Below are positions 11,205 through 21,309 of a stretch of 29,177 nt of DNA, one piece after another. The DNA comes from Xylaria sp. FL1777 (taxonomy: Eukaryota > Ascomycota > Sordariomycetes > Xylariales > Xylariaceae), in NCBI GenBank assembly GCA_022578965.1, contig MU400874.1, positions 1 to 29,177 on the forward strand, read 5' to 3'. Position 1 is the first letter of the stretch. Each line of letters starts with the position of its first letter. Below the pieces are notes generated by a model. The model made no database searches and was not told the DNA's origin. It worked only from the letters and a program-made list of their open reading frames with translations. The position numbers and the translations under genes were made by a program.

Positions 11205-14070
11205 TTATAGCTGCTTTATGCTTTAATAATTTGTTATACTTTTTAAAAGCTTTATTTTTATTAAGCTTTTGTTTAGCTATTATTAAATAACTACTGCTTG
11301 TTTTAGTTTAAATTTATTTGTTTATTTATTTTTTTTTTAGTGTAATTTTAGGTTTTTTTTTTTTTAATTATTTTTTTTGCTCAAAGTTTAAAACTAACGT
11401 TAGATTTCTTTTAGTTATACTTTTATTATTGCTTATAAGCTTGCTTTTTGTTTAATTTTTAGCTTTTTAAGCTTTTATGTTTTAAATAAAAGTTTTAATT
11501 TTTTTTGTTGCTTTTTAAATTAATTTTTTAGCTGCTAAGCTTTTTATATAGTGTTTATAAGCTATTATTTTATTACTAAAATATAAATTAATAAAAAAAA
11601 TCCTTATTTTAGTTTTAAAGTGCTTTGTTTTAATTGTTTTAAAAGCTTTAGCTATACGTTTAAAGCACTTGTTTTAAGTTACTATTAGCAAGTTAGCAAT
11701 GCTTTTTGCTTTATTTTTTTTAAAGTTTTTATGCTAAGTTACTACGCTATAAGCTAAAATATTTTATATTATTATAATATATATTTGCTTTATTTTTGCT
11801 ATATTACTACTTTATATAAAGTTTTGCAGCTTAATTATTACTTATAACTAAATGCTTAGTTTTTTTTTAAGCTTTACTAAATGTTTTTTTTATTTTATAT
11901 TTTTATTAAACTATACTTTTAAAAACTTTGCGCTGTTTTTTAAATATATTATTATGTTAAAAAAGTAAACTATTTATATAAGCGTTATTTTATTATTAAA
12001 AAAATGTATTAATTTGCTTTTTTGCAATGCAAACTTTATTTTGTGTTATTTTGTTTAGCTTTTATATATTTTTTATGCTATTTTTAAAGCTTTATAGTTT
12101 TGTTTTATATTTAAGTTTGCTATAATAAAGTTAGTATTATTAATAAAGCTAATTATTATTAGCTTTTAGTATATAATAAAGTTATTATAAAGTATTAAAA
12201 TATATAAAAAGAAAAAAAAAATAAAAGCGAAAACTTTTAAAGAACTTTAGCTTTTAGCGCTATTAGCTAAAATACTGCTTTATTAAAGCAAAAACGCACT
12301 ATATAGTTTAATATAAAAAAGTTTACTTATATAACTATTTAAAAAAAAAAGCCTTTTTGCTATAAAATATATATTATTTTTTTTTGTTAATAATATTAAA
12401 AACTTTTATAATATTTAGCTGTAGCAAAAATGCTATATTTTTTTTGCTAATTGCTTTTTTTGCTATTTTTAATATTAGTTTAATTATTATATTTATTAAT
12501 TTGTTTTATTTATTGTTTATTCATTTATTTAATAAAAAATCTTTTTGCTTAGCTATTTTTGCTATGTAATAATATAGCTTTTTTTTTAGTACTTTTTTTA
12601 TTATGCAAATAAGCATAATAAAGCGCTACTTTTTAGTTGTTTTTTTAGTTTTTTTAATTTTTTAGGTTTAAATATAAATATTATTTTTGCTTGCTTAAAT
12701 TGAATTAAATAATACTTTAATAAAAAGCTAACAATATATAATATTGCTATTTTTTTTGCTAAAGCAAGTTTATAAGCTTTAAAAAAGCTATTAAATAACA
12801 AGTTTTTTTTAATGCTTTTTATAGCGCTAACTTTTATATTAGTAATATTATCTTTTTTTTTGTGTTAATATTAATTATAAACTTTTAATAGCTATTATAA
12901 GTTAGATTTTTTTTAAATATATTAAATAAGTTTGCTAATAGTGCAAAAAAAAAAGCGTTTTGCTAATAAAGCTGTTTTTTTTTTAAAAGTATTAATAAAA
13001 AGCAGTTTACTTTTTGTTTGTTTTAGTAGTAAAATTATAATAATTTTTAAAGCTAGCTTATAAGCAAACTTTGCTTATTTAGCTAAGCTTTATAATAACT
13101 TAAAATTTTTAAATATTTTTATAAATGCTTATTTTTAGCTAAGTTTTTGCGCTTTTTTTATTTTATTGCTAAAAGCTTTTTTTTTTTTTTAAAGGTTTGC
13201 TATACTGTTTTAGTTCTTTTGCTTTAAAATTTACAGTACGCCTGTTTTGCTTTTTTTTTTGTTTTAATTACTTTTAAGAACTATTAAAATAATACTTAGT
13301 ATTTTCTTTTTATAGTTTTTTTAAGTGTTATTTTATTTGTTATTTTTACTAGTTGCTAAATTAAAAAATTAAAAGTATTATTTAGCTTGCTAAATATATA
13401 TAGCATATATATTTTTATAATAATAGCTTTTGCTTTTATAGCTGCTTTATTTTTGTTTAGCTTAAGTTAGTTTTATTTTTTAGCTTTTTTTAAATATTTT
13501 TATAAAGCTGCTTTTAAATTAATTATAACTTTTAATGCTTTATAGTTTAAACTTAATTATTTTAAGTCTTTTTAATAAATAGTAATTAAGTTGCTAAATA
13601 TTTATGTTAAGTTTATTATTAAGCTTTTTTACTTATGTTTTATTTTACTTACTTTTTTTTAAAAAATAGCTAATATAAAATCTTATTATATAATAAACTT
13701 AAGTAATTTATTTGCTTTTTAGCTTTTTTTGCTTTTTAAGTTTTATAATAAATAATAAAAGTTAAAGTTATTTATAAATATATAGCGTTTTTTTAGCTTG
13801 TTTACTTTACATATTTTTTAAATTAAACTATGCTATATTATTTTTTTTTAATTTAGCAAATATATTAATTATAAGGTTATTATTAAATTACTATTGCTTA
13901 TTATAATCTTTGCTTAGTTTTTATTAATATTTTTTACTAGTATTTTTATTATAATTTTTTTATTTATATATAGTATAGCTTTACTTTTTAACTAAATAAC
14001 TTAATAGCTATTACTATTAAAGTAATATACATTGCTATATTTATTAATTATTAGCTTTTAAACTATTATA
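11205..14070 (-). mobile_element. LINE copy B, 5'-truncated
   Basis: Collinear with 1-2871 (offset 11204 at the left, 11199 at the right) and diverged almost only by C/T and G/A changes. Homology to copy A stops at about 14070, inside ORF2, exactly where the (TA)n tail of the next element (R2) begins. So this copy lacks ORF1 and is 5'-truncated, as is common for LINEs. Its 3' limit is not fixed, because copy A leaves the window at base 1; the shared terminus at 9637 is a candidate. Copy B is somewhat more mutated than copy A. Confidence 0.85.
11985..12801 (-). pseudogene. ORF2 reverse transcriptase core of LINE copy B
   Basis: Same motif series as copy A. The frame 12601-12801 reads QFKQAKIIFIFKPKK, the counterpart of FRxARTIVIxKPxK. 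A frameshift follows near 12600, after which KVLKKKLYYYIAKIAK (family: GKVLEKxxxRRIAxIAE) and the MGxRxxRST counterpart (INNK*NKLINI, about 12490-12520) continue. Upstream of these in minus order lies LFNSFFKAYKLALAKKIA. The open 12601-12801 frame is thus a real fragment of the dead pol gene, unlike most open frames in the window. Confidence 0.85.
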
Positions 14071-14085
14071 TATATATTGTATTAC

Positions 14086-14109
14086 TTGGGCTAACGGCCT
14101 ATTAGCTAT
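14086..14109 (-). other. Terminal inverted pair (GCTAA/TTAGC) near R2 3' end
   Basis: On the minus strand GCTAATAGGCCGTTAGC forms a 5-bp stem with a 7-base loop about 15 bases inside the terminus. Copy 2 keeps it as GCTAATAAGCTGTTAGC. The copy at 9637 has lost one arm. Position and conservation fit a 3' stem-loop recognised by a retroelement reverse transcriptase, but this is inference. Confidence 0.4.
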
Positions 14110-14809
14110 GCTAGTTTTTATTTCTTATATATATAAGTAAAAACTATGCTTGTAGGTTAAAAGCGAGCCGTAAGCAGCTTATTTTTTTTCTAGTAGCTAG
14201 GTAAAAACATTTTGTATTTATTTCTAGGTTGCATTAATTTTGCTACGATTTTATTAAGTGCTTTGCTTTTTATTTTTTTGCTTTTAAGTTGTTTGTTTAT
14301 TTGCAACATGCTATTAACTAAGTATATGCACTTTTACGTAGTTATTTTGTAGTTCTTTTTTCTTTATATTTTTTTTGCTTTATAGTTTGCTTGCTTTAGT
14401 ATTGCTGCTTGCTTTATACTGCTTGCAGTAGTTTTTTTAGTTTTAATATTTATTTAGTTAAATGTACTGCTTTTTTTTTCTAGTTTTTTTTTAAACCTTT
14501 TTTTATTGTATTGCTAGTACATTATAGTTTGCTTGCTTTAATATTACTACTAGCTTTTTGCTGCACTAGTTTTTTTATAACTAAGTTATAACTAAGTTAT
14601 AAGCAAAATTAATTGCTTATTACTTTTTAGTTTGCTTTTTATATATTTATTTTTTGAGCTATTTTTATGCTTTTTGCAGTAAGCTTACTAAATAAGCATA
14701 GCTTATAAATAGCTTATATACTAAGCAATATAAAGTAGCAATAAATAATAAGTTATTTTATTTAGCTACTTATGCTAATTTTTTTTTTTTTTAACTATTA
14801 ATTTTATTA

Positions 14810-14831
14810 CTTTTATTATTATTATTATTAT
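14810..14831. repeat. (ATT)n microsatellite inside R2
   Basis: A run of about seven TTA/ATT triplets at 14810-14831. Copy 2 has a shorter, interrupted version (about 26860-26874). On the minus strand it reads as an Asn-rich stretch in the frame NNNKSNKINS. Confidence 0.7.
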
Positions 14832-16270
14832 ATGTTTAGCTTACGCTTGCTTTAGTATATTAAAATGCTTAGTTTATAATATAATTAATTATTAATGCGT
14901 TATAGTTATATAAAAATTTATTTTGTTATAGCTGCTATACTTTTTATAATATGTATTTATAACTAGCTTAACTTAAGTATATATACTAACTAGTATTAAG
15001 CTTATATATTTAAAGTTATAAGTTATTTTACTATAGTTTTTATTAGTTATTTAATTTATAGTATTAAACAAAATAGCTAATAGTTTACTATTATATAGTT
15101 TAAGCTTTTATAATTGCTTGTTATTATGCTTTTTTGCTATAACGCTAATCTTTAAAATAAAAGTAAATATTTTAATGCTTTATACTAAAGTATTACTAAC
15201 AGTTTTAAAATTTATATTTATTAAGCATGCTAAAATGCTTAAGCTATATTATTACTATATTGCTTATATTATAGTAGTATATTATGCACTTTTTATTACT
15301 ATTTTTTTTATGCTAACTATATAAAAACATTAATAATTTTTATGCTTGTAATATTATTAGCAAGTTTACTAAGTGCTTATAATGCAAAAAAAGCAAAATA
15401 AACGCTAAAAGTAGCAGTTATAGTCTTATAAGTACTTTTAATTATATTAATATTTGCACGTTTTTAAGTTTTACTTTATGCTTATTTTAACTGTTAAAGT
15501 TTTTTTAATTTTAAGTATTACTAATAATTTTTTAGCTTAAAAAAATTAATAAAAAACTTTAATTATTTATTAAAGCTTGCATAGCTACGCGCTATTTTTA
15601 TACTAATAAAAATATTTAAGCTGCATTTATAGCTAGTATATAACTTTAAGTTGCAATTAAAAAAGCAAAAAAAACTACAGCAAATAAAAAAGCTAAAAGT
15701 TTTATATAAATAAGCTAGTTAAAAGGTATTTATATAACTTTTAAAGGTTAATATTGTTATATATTTAATAGCTAAAAGTTTTAGTAAAATTTTAGTATTT
15801 AGTGCTTAATAAACTTGCTTAATTGCTTTGCTTTTTTATAATGTATGCTTTTTAACTTCTATAGTTCTATATTTGTAATTTTATATTGCTATTTTTAGTA
15901 CTTTATTATATTATGCTTTACTTTAAAGTTTATAAACGTAAGCTTATAATAAGCAGCTTTTTTAAAACTATAAGTAGCAAACAGCTTTATAATAACTGCT
16001 TTAGCTTTTGCTTTATAGTTATAATAAACCTTTTTTAGCTTAAAGAAAAGCTAGTATTAATGCTTAGCTATTTTTGCTTTATGTTTAAAAGCCTTTGTTT
16101 TTATATTTTTGCAGCTACTTATAACCTAATTAGTTCTTTAGCTACGTTATAATAGCTAAGCCTTCTCGTATTTAAAACCTATCTAGCTATTTTACGTGCC
16201 TTTTTCAGGTTACGCAATAACTAGTAGCTTAGTTAAAAATTTGTCTGCTCTTTTAGTATGCTGCAGGTAT

Positions 16271-17580
16271 AAGTTATAATATATTTAATTTAATTTATTA
16301 ATTTAAATTTTTGCTAAAATTATTTAAAAGTAGTAATATTATTTTTAGCATTAATTTAAAAACTTTTATTGCTTTAAAATATAATTTAGCTTTTATTTAA
16401 ACAATTGTTTAAATAAAAACATTAAAGTATTTTAAAACTTTTAATATAAAGCTTTTAAAAATAACATTTGTTTTTTTATTTAAAAAGTTCTTAAATTTTT
16501 TAGCTTATATTTTTTTAAATTTTAAGCTTTTTTTTATAAGCTTTGCTTTTTAAATTTTTTAAAGTTTTTAATAATTAAAACTTTCTAGTTTTAATAAAAT
16601 ATTTTACTTATAAAAATTATTGTTTATTTATATATTTTTAATATTAAATTAAATAAAAAACTTATTATTATTTAAATAAATCTTTTTAATTATTTAACTT
16701 ATAAAAAGCTTTTTTTTTTGTTTTTTTTTGTTTTTTTTTACTTTTTATTTAATAAAAAGCAGCTTTTTTAAATAAAAGCTTATAATAATTAGCTTAAAAC
16801 ATATTTATGCTAATTTTTCTGCTAAATATATAGCTTTATAAAACTTTAATACTATTTGCGTTATAAAAAATGCTTTATATAAAATTTTAATTAGTTATAA
16901 TAAAGCTATTATTTAGTTTGCTATTTATTAAATTGTTTTTTTTAATATTATAAGCTTTTATTAGTTTTATTTTATAAAATATAAAAGTTTAATTATTAAA
17001 CTTTTTATTTAAAAACTAGTTTAATTGCTTATTATTTAACTAATAAAGTTTCTTTTTTTTTAACTTTTTTGTTTGCTTTTTATTTTAGCATTTAAATCTT
17101 TATTATTTAAAACAAAGTCTTTTTTTTATAATTAATAATAAGCTTTTTATTTTAATAGTTTATTATTACTTAAAATAAAGTTATATATTTATTTTATTGC
17201 AGCATTAAGAATTTCTTTTTTATTTTTGCTAATTTTTATAACTTTAAAAAAAACTTTTATATATTTAAAGCTTATAAAAAATCTTAGCTTTTTTAAACAT
17301 TATTTAAAGTTTTAATATATAATGTTTTTTTTTTAATTTATAAATAAAGCTATACTTATAAACATAATAATTATTTATGCTATATTTTTAACAAATAATT
17401 CTTTTTACTAAATAAAGATTATTTAATTTTATTTATTATAAAAAATTAAATAATTATTTACTTTATTTTTATTTTTTAAAATTATATTTATTTTTTTATA
17501 AATATTTAAAAGTTATAGCATTAATACTAAATATTTATTTTTTTAATAAATTTATGTTAATTTTATAATATTATAGTACT
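16271..17580. other. AT-rich mutated sequence, nothing identified
   Basis: Mixed but mostly T-rich plus strand with many stops in all frames. Not matched to another part of the window. Probably further mutated element sequence. Confidence 0.4.
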
Positions 17581-18240
17581 TATAATTTTTAATTAACTAG
17601 TTAAATATATTAATTTTGTAGTTTTTTTAGCATTTCTTTTAGTTTTTTTTTTATAATTGCTACATTTTTTTGTTTTAACTTTAGCTGCTATATTTATTTA
17701 ATAATATTATTTATATTTTAGTTATAAGCAAAATATTAAGCTAACTTTACTTGTTGCTTTTTAATAATAATAGTTTTAATAACTAATATAATTATATTAA
17801 TAGCTAGCTTAATAATATTAATAATAATATATAAAAGCTTATTAAAGTTATAATTATATAAATAGTTAATTTTTTTTTATGTTTTGTGCACTTTTTTTGT
17901 TTTTTTAAAATAAAAATCTAGCTTAAACTTTTTATTTATTTAAATATTTAATATTTTATAAAAGTTTTTATAAAACATTTTATTTAAGTTATTATATAAC
18001 TTTTTAAAAAACTTTATTACTTTATTAATAATATTTTAATTTAGCTTTTTAAGCAAACTTTAAATAAATTAAAAATTAAAGTAATAATTTTTTTAAGCTT
18101 TAATATTTTTAATATATATTTAATGCTAAAAAAAGTAAGTTTTAAAATTAGTAAAATATATAGCTTTTAAGCAAGCTTTAAAATTTTATAATATAGCAAT
18201 AGTAAACTTATTTTATTTAAAATCTTAAAGCTTAAACTTT
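17581..18240 (-). pseudogene. Degraded minus-strand reading frame with coiled-coil-like C-terminus, family unknown
   Basis: A single minus frame runs about 220 codons with scattered TAA/TAG stops where Gln, Arg or Trp are plausible. The N-terminal part holds KVIKFFKKLYNNLNKMFYKN and FKLDFYFKKTKKVHK. The C-terminal part holds KQIQQLKLKQKNVAIIKKKL then KEMLKKLQN, whose Leu/Ile spacing and charge pattern suggest a coiled coil. Such a layout occurs in Gag-like proteins of LTR elements, but I see no nucleocapsid knuckle or protease motif, and a host gene cannot be excluded. The A-rich minus strand agrees with the coding-strand bias seen elsewhere. Confidence 0.35.
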
Positions 18241-20340
18241 TGCTTAAGTAGTTTATAAGCTTTAATTTATAATAAGCAATTTTTTAATATTATTTTTACT
18301 ATTTTTTTTATTTAAAAAATATTGCAATAAATAAAAACTTATTTAATTTTATTAATGTTTTTAAAACGCTTTATATAAAAAAAAGCATTTAAATTATTTA
18401 GTTATTTATTTATTTTTACCTTATTAAATAGCAAATATTAGTTTAACTTTAAATTAAAAAGCATAAATAATAACTTAATTTTAGTATTATATTTATTATT
18501 AAAATAGCTTAAGCTAAATAAAATTACTTTAATACTTTTTAAAAATAATAAGCTAATTATTTTTATTTTTTTTGTTTATAAATAATTTTAATGTTTTTTA
18601 TATATTAAAGTAAAAAAATCTAATAATTTATTATAGCTAAATTACTTAATTAAGCTATAACTTTTAAACTTTTAAGTTATATAATAAAACAAAATAAAAT
18701 TTATATAAAAATAACAAAAAAAGTAAGCTATAAAAATAATAAAAATAAACTAAATAAAAATATAAAATTAAAAAAAAAAAGGTATAAAATACTTAAGTTT
18801 TTTAGTTGTTTTAAGTATTTAAGTTTTTTTATGCTGTTTTTTTAAACTTTTTTTTTAAGAAACTTTAATAATTTTTTTTGTTTGCATTTATAAAAACTGC
18901 TAGTTTATTTTTTATAGCTTTTTGAACTTTTTTCTAAATGTTTTTATATTTTTATTTTTTATATGCTTTTATTTTTTTATATACTTTATAACATTTAGTT
19001 TTTTTGTTTTTTCGTTTAGCTTGCTTTGCTTTATATAAGTTTTATTAAGCAAGCTTTATTTTTTTATAGCTTTTTATTTATAAAAATAGCATGCTTTTTT
19101 TTTTTTAAAAGTTTTTTTATTTAATAATAAATGCTATAAAAAATTAATAGCTGCGTTTTATGCAAAGTTTTTAAGCAATAGCTAGTTTACATTTAAAAAA
19201 CCTTGCTTTTTATTTTTTAATAAAAAACTATATTAGCTTAAAAAATAAAATATATTTTTAATTATTAATAGCTTTATATATTAACATATAAACTTAAACC
19301 TATTTAGTATAAATAAGCATTAAACTTGCTTATATTATAGCTATTTAAAAGCTTTAATAACTTTTATTTTTTTAAGCCTGTTTTTTGTTTTTTTTTGTTT
19401 ATATAAAAGCAATTATGCTTTTTTTTTTTGTAAAGCATTAGCTTTTTAACAAAAATTTCTTTTTTTTAAGCCTTTAAAAGCTTTTAATAAATAGTTTTTT
19501 AGCTGCGCTATTTTAAAGATTATATTAGCATTTTAACACTTAATTATTGTTTTATTAAAAAAAATAAAAATGCTTTGCAAGCTAAACTAAAAAAAACAGT
19601 TTAACATTTTTATACGTTTGTTTTAAGCTTTATTAATTAAAAGCTACTAGCTTAAATATTTATTGCTAATTATAATTAAGCTACTTATATTAAGTAAGCT
19701 TTATTTATTACTAATTAAAACAGCTAAATATAATATATTATAACTTATATATAAAAATTATAGCAATTAATAAATAAATAAATTAAATATATAAGTTAGC
19801 AATAATAAATCGTGCGTTTATTAGTTTTATAATAGCATTTATTATAAATAAATAAATCGGCTTTACTAAAAACACTAATAAAATAAAGCAGTATAATTGC
19901 GTAAAATCTATTATACTACTTTAATTATAAAAAAATAAATTATAACTTATATATTTAAGCAATTAAGCTATATATAAATTAAGAAATAAAACAATTAATT
20001 AAAAAGCTATTTAATAATATAAATAAAGCAACTATAGCTATTTTTTATAATAATATATATATTAATTAAATTTATACTTTAAAGTTTAGCGTAATATTTA
20101 TACTTATATTTTTACTATATAACTTAGCTTAAACTTACTTTAATTAGCTAATTAGCTTATTTAATCACTTTATTTTACTTTAATAATAATTAAGTTATAT
20201 TTTTATATAAAAGAAATATAATGCTTATATAAAAAAGCTAAGCAAATTAACTAGCTTTAATTAACTTTTGTATAAAAAATGCTATATAATAATATGTTTT
20301 TTAATATATATATAATGTTTATATAAATAGCATTTGCTAA
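18241..20340. other. AT-rich region; right part probably upstream copia pol
   Basis: From about 19700 on, the sequence leads into the copia Pol remnant on the plus strand and should contain its reverse transcriptase. A YVDD box was not readable through the mutation. The 18790-19500 part is T-rich with no recognised frame. I see no LTR that matches any sequence downstream of the copia remnant. Confidence 0.4.
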
Positions 20341-21030
20341 TTAAAAGCTATATATAACTTTATAGCTACTGCTTAAATAATTAATTTAGTATTAGCAAAT
20401 GTTAAAAATTTAAACTATAAGGTTAAATAATAAATAAATAATTATAATTGCAAATTAACGTTTATACTTTTAAATTTAAGCTATATAAAACTATTTATTT
20501 TTATAAATAGTTTATTTGCAAATAATATTAATATAATTTTATAACTTGGATTTATTATTATATTTGCAATAAAGCATTATATAAAAAAAAACCTAGCTTT
20601 TAAAATCAAAAAAAATATTATATATTAAAACTTTAGCAAATGTAAATAAATAACACAAAGTATATTAACTAATAAATTATATAGCATAATTAATAGCTTT
20701 AATAGCATTATAGCTTTTTATATAACGCTTTAAAAAATTATAATTATGCTAGAAATACTTTTAATTTTTATTATATTATGTTTAAACTTAAAATTGTTAT
20801 ATAACTGTTTAATAAAGCTAGAAACTACTTAGAAAAAACGCTTTATAATTAATATTATATTACTTAAAAAGTCGTACAAAAGGAAAAAAATCTCTAAAGT
20901 ATAATGGATTAACAATAAAAATAATTTAGCTAACGTGTTTATAAAGAAAACATTAAACCAAGCGCTAAAAACCCTAGTATTTACGAACTAGCTAACCGTA
21001 CAAATAAAAGCATTCGTAAAAAAAAAATAA
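20341..21030 (+). pseudogene. C-terminal part of a Ty1/copia Pol (end of RT region and RNase H)
   Basis: One unbroken frame of 230 codons with about ten TAA/TAG stops and no frameshift. Landmarks in order: FINSLFANNINIIL*LG (about 20488-20544), matching the copia FTDxSFANNxDLSSQLG RNase H start with Asp as Asn; NFSKCKR*ITQSILTNKLYSI... (from about 20629), matching SxKCKRVTRSVLASELYxM; then LYNCLIKLETT*KKRFIINI (20809-20868), matching LYDCLVKLGTTQEKRLMIDI; then KSYKRKKISKV*WINNKNNL (20869-20928), matching the typical RQSYERREIxEVRWIDGKDNPAD. The frame ends at TAA 21028-21030, close to where copia polyproteins end. The last 170 bases are distinctly less mutated than the rest. Inactive. Confidence 0.9.
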
Positions 21031-21309
21031 AGATAACTTTTATATAAACAAATTAAAAAAAAAGAGTTAAAAGAATATTTTTATATAAAGATTATTATAA
21101 TAATTATATAATAAGTAAAAAAGCAACAAGCAAATATATTTAACTTTAAAAAAAACATAAAAAAGCAATAAACAAATATATTTAACTTTAAAAAAAACAT
21201 TAAAAACTATAAAATATTATAAATCTTATATTTTTTTTATATAACTATTCTTTAAGCTATATATAAGTGCTTAATATTTTTTTTTACCTTTTTTATTAAA
21301 CTATTATAT
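21031..21309 (+). other. Sequence downstream of the copia frame; possible LTR remnant
   Basis: A purine-rich stretch (about 21040-21080, AAAAAAAAAGAGTTAAAAG) follows the stop codon, where a polypurine tract and 3' LTR would be expected. A matching 5' LTR was not found in the window, so an LTR cannot be confirmed. Confidence 0.35.
21121..21208. repeat. 42-bp tandem duplication
   Basis: CAAATATATTTAACTTTAAA starts at 21131 and again at 21173, with the flanking AAAAAACAT also repeated. Two units, differing by transitions. It lies just after the copia frame and could be an internal repeat of its LTR. Confidence 0.8.

Larger units (their letters stand above)
14070..16270 (-). mobile_element. R2 element, copy 1 (about 2.2 kb, 3' end at 14078)
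   Basis: Nearly identical in length and collinear with 26108-28312 (2193 against 2197 bp), differing mainly by transitions. Left end: TGTATTACTTGGGCTAACGG preceded by TATATATAT. Right end: GCAGGTAT, after which the two copies' flanks are unrelated. There are no terminal inverted repeats and no LTR. The minus strand shows an inverted pair GCTAA...TTAGC just inside the left end, like a 3' hairpin. T-richness of the plus strand predicts minus coding. Minus-frame signal is present over about 14200-16260 but with frame changes. One stretch, about 15120-15480, contains alanine-phased runs such as KVHNILLQYKQYSNNIAQAF. A basic Lys/Gln-rich region lies towards the 3' end. I could not assign a protein family. 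A non-autonomous partner of the LINE is possible. Confidence 0.75.

Noticed and set aside
14070..16270. R2 as a Starship captain (tyrosine recombinase) or Helitron
   Set aside because: I saw no Arg-containing tyrosine recombinase signature and no CTRR-type end with the expected hairpin spacing. The 5-bp stem alone is not enough.
14070..16270. R2 as a DNA transposon with terminal inverted repeats
   Set aside because: The left terminus and the reverse complement of the right terminus do not match.
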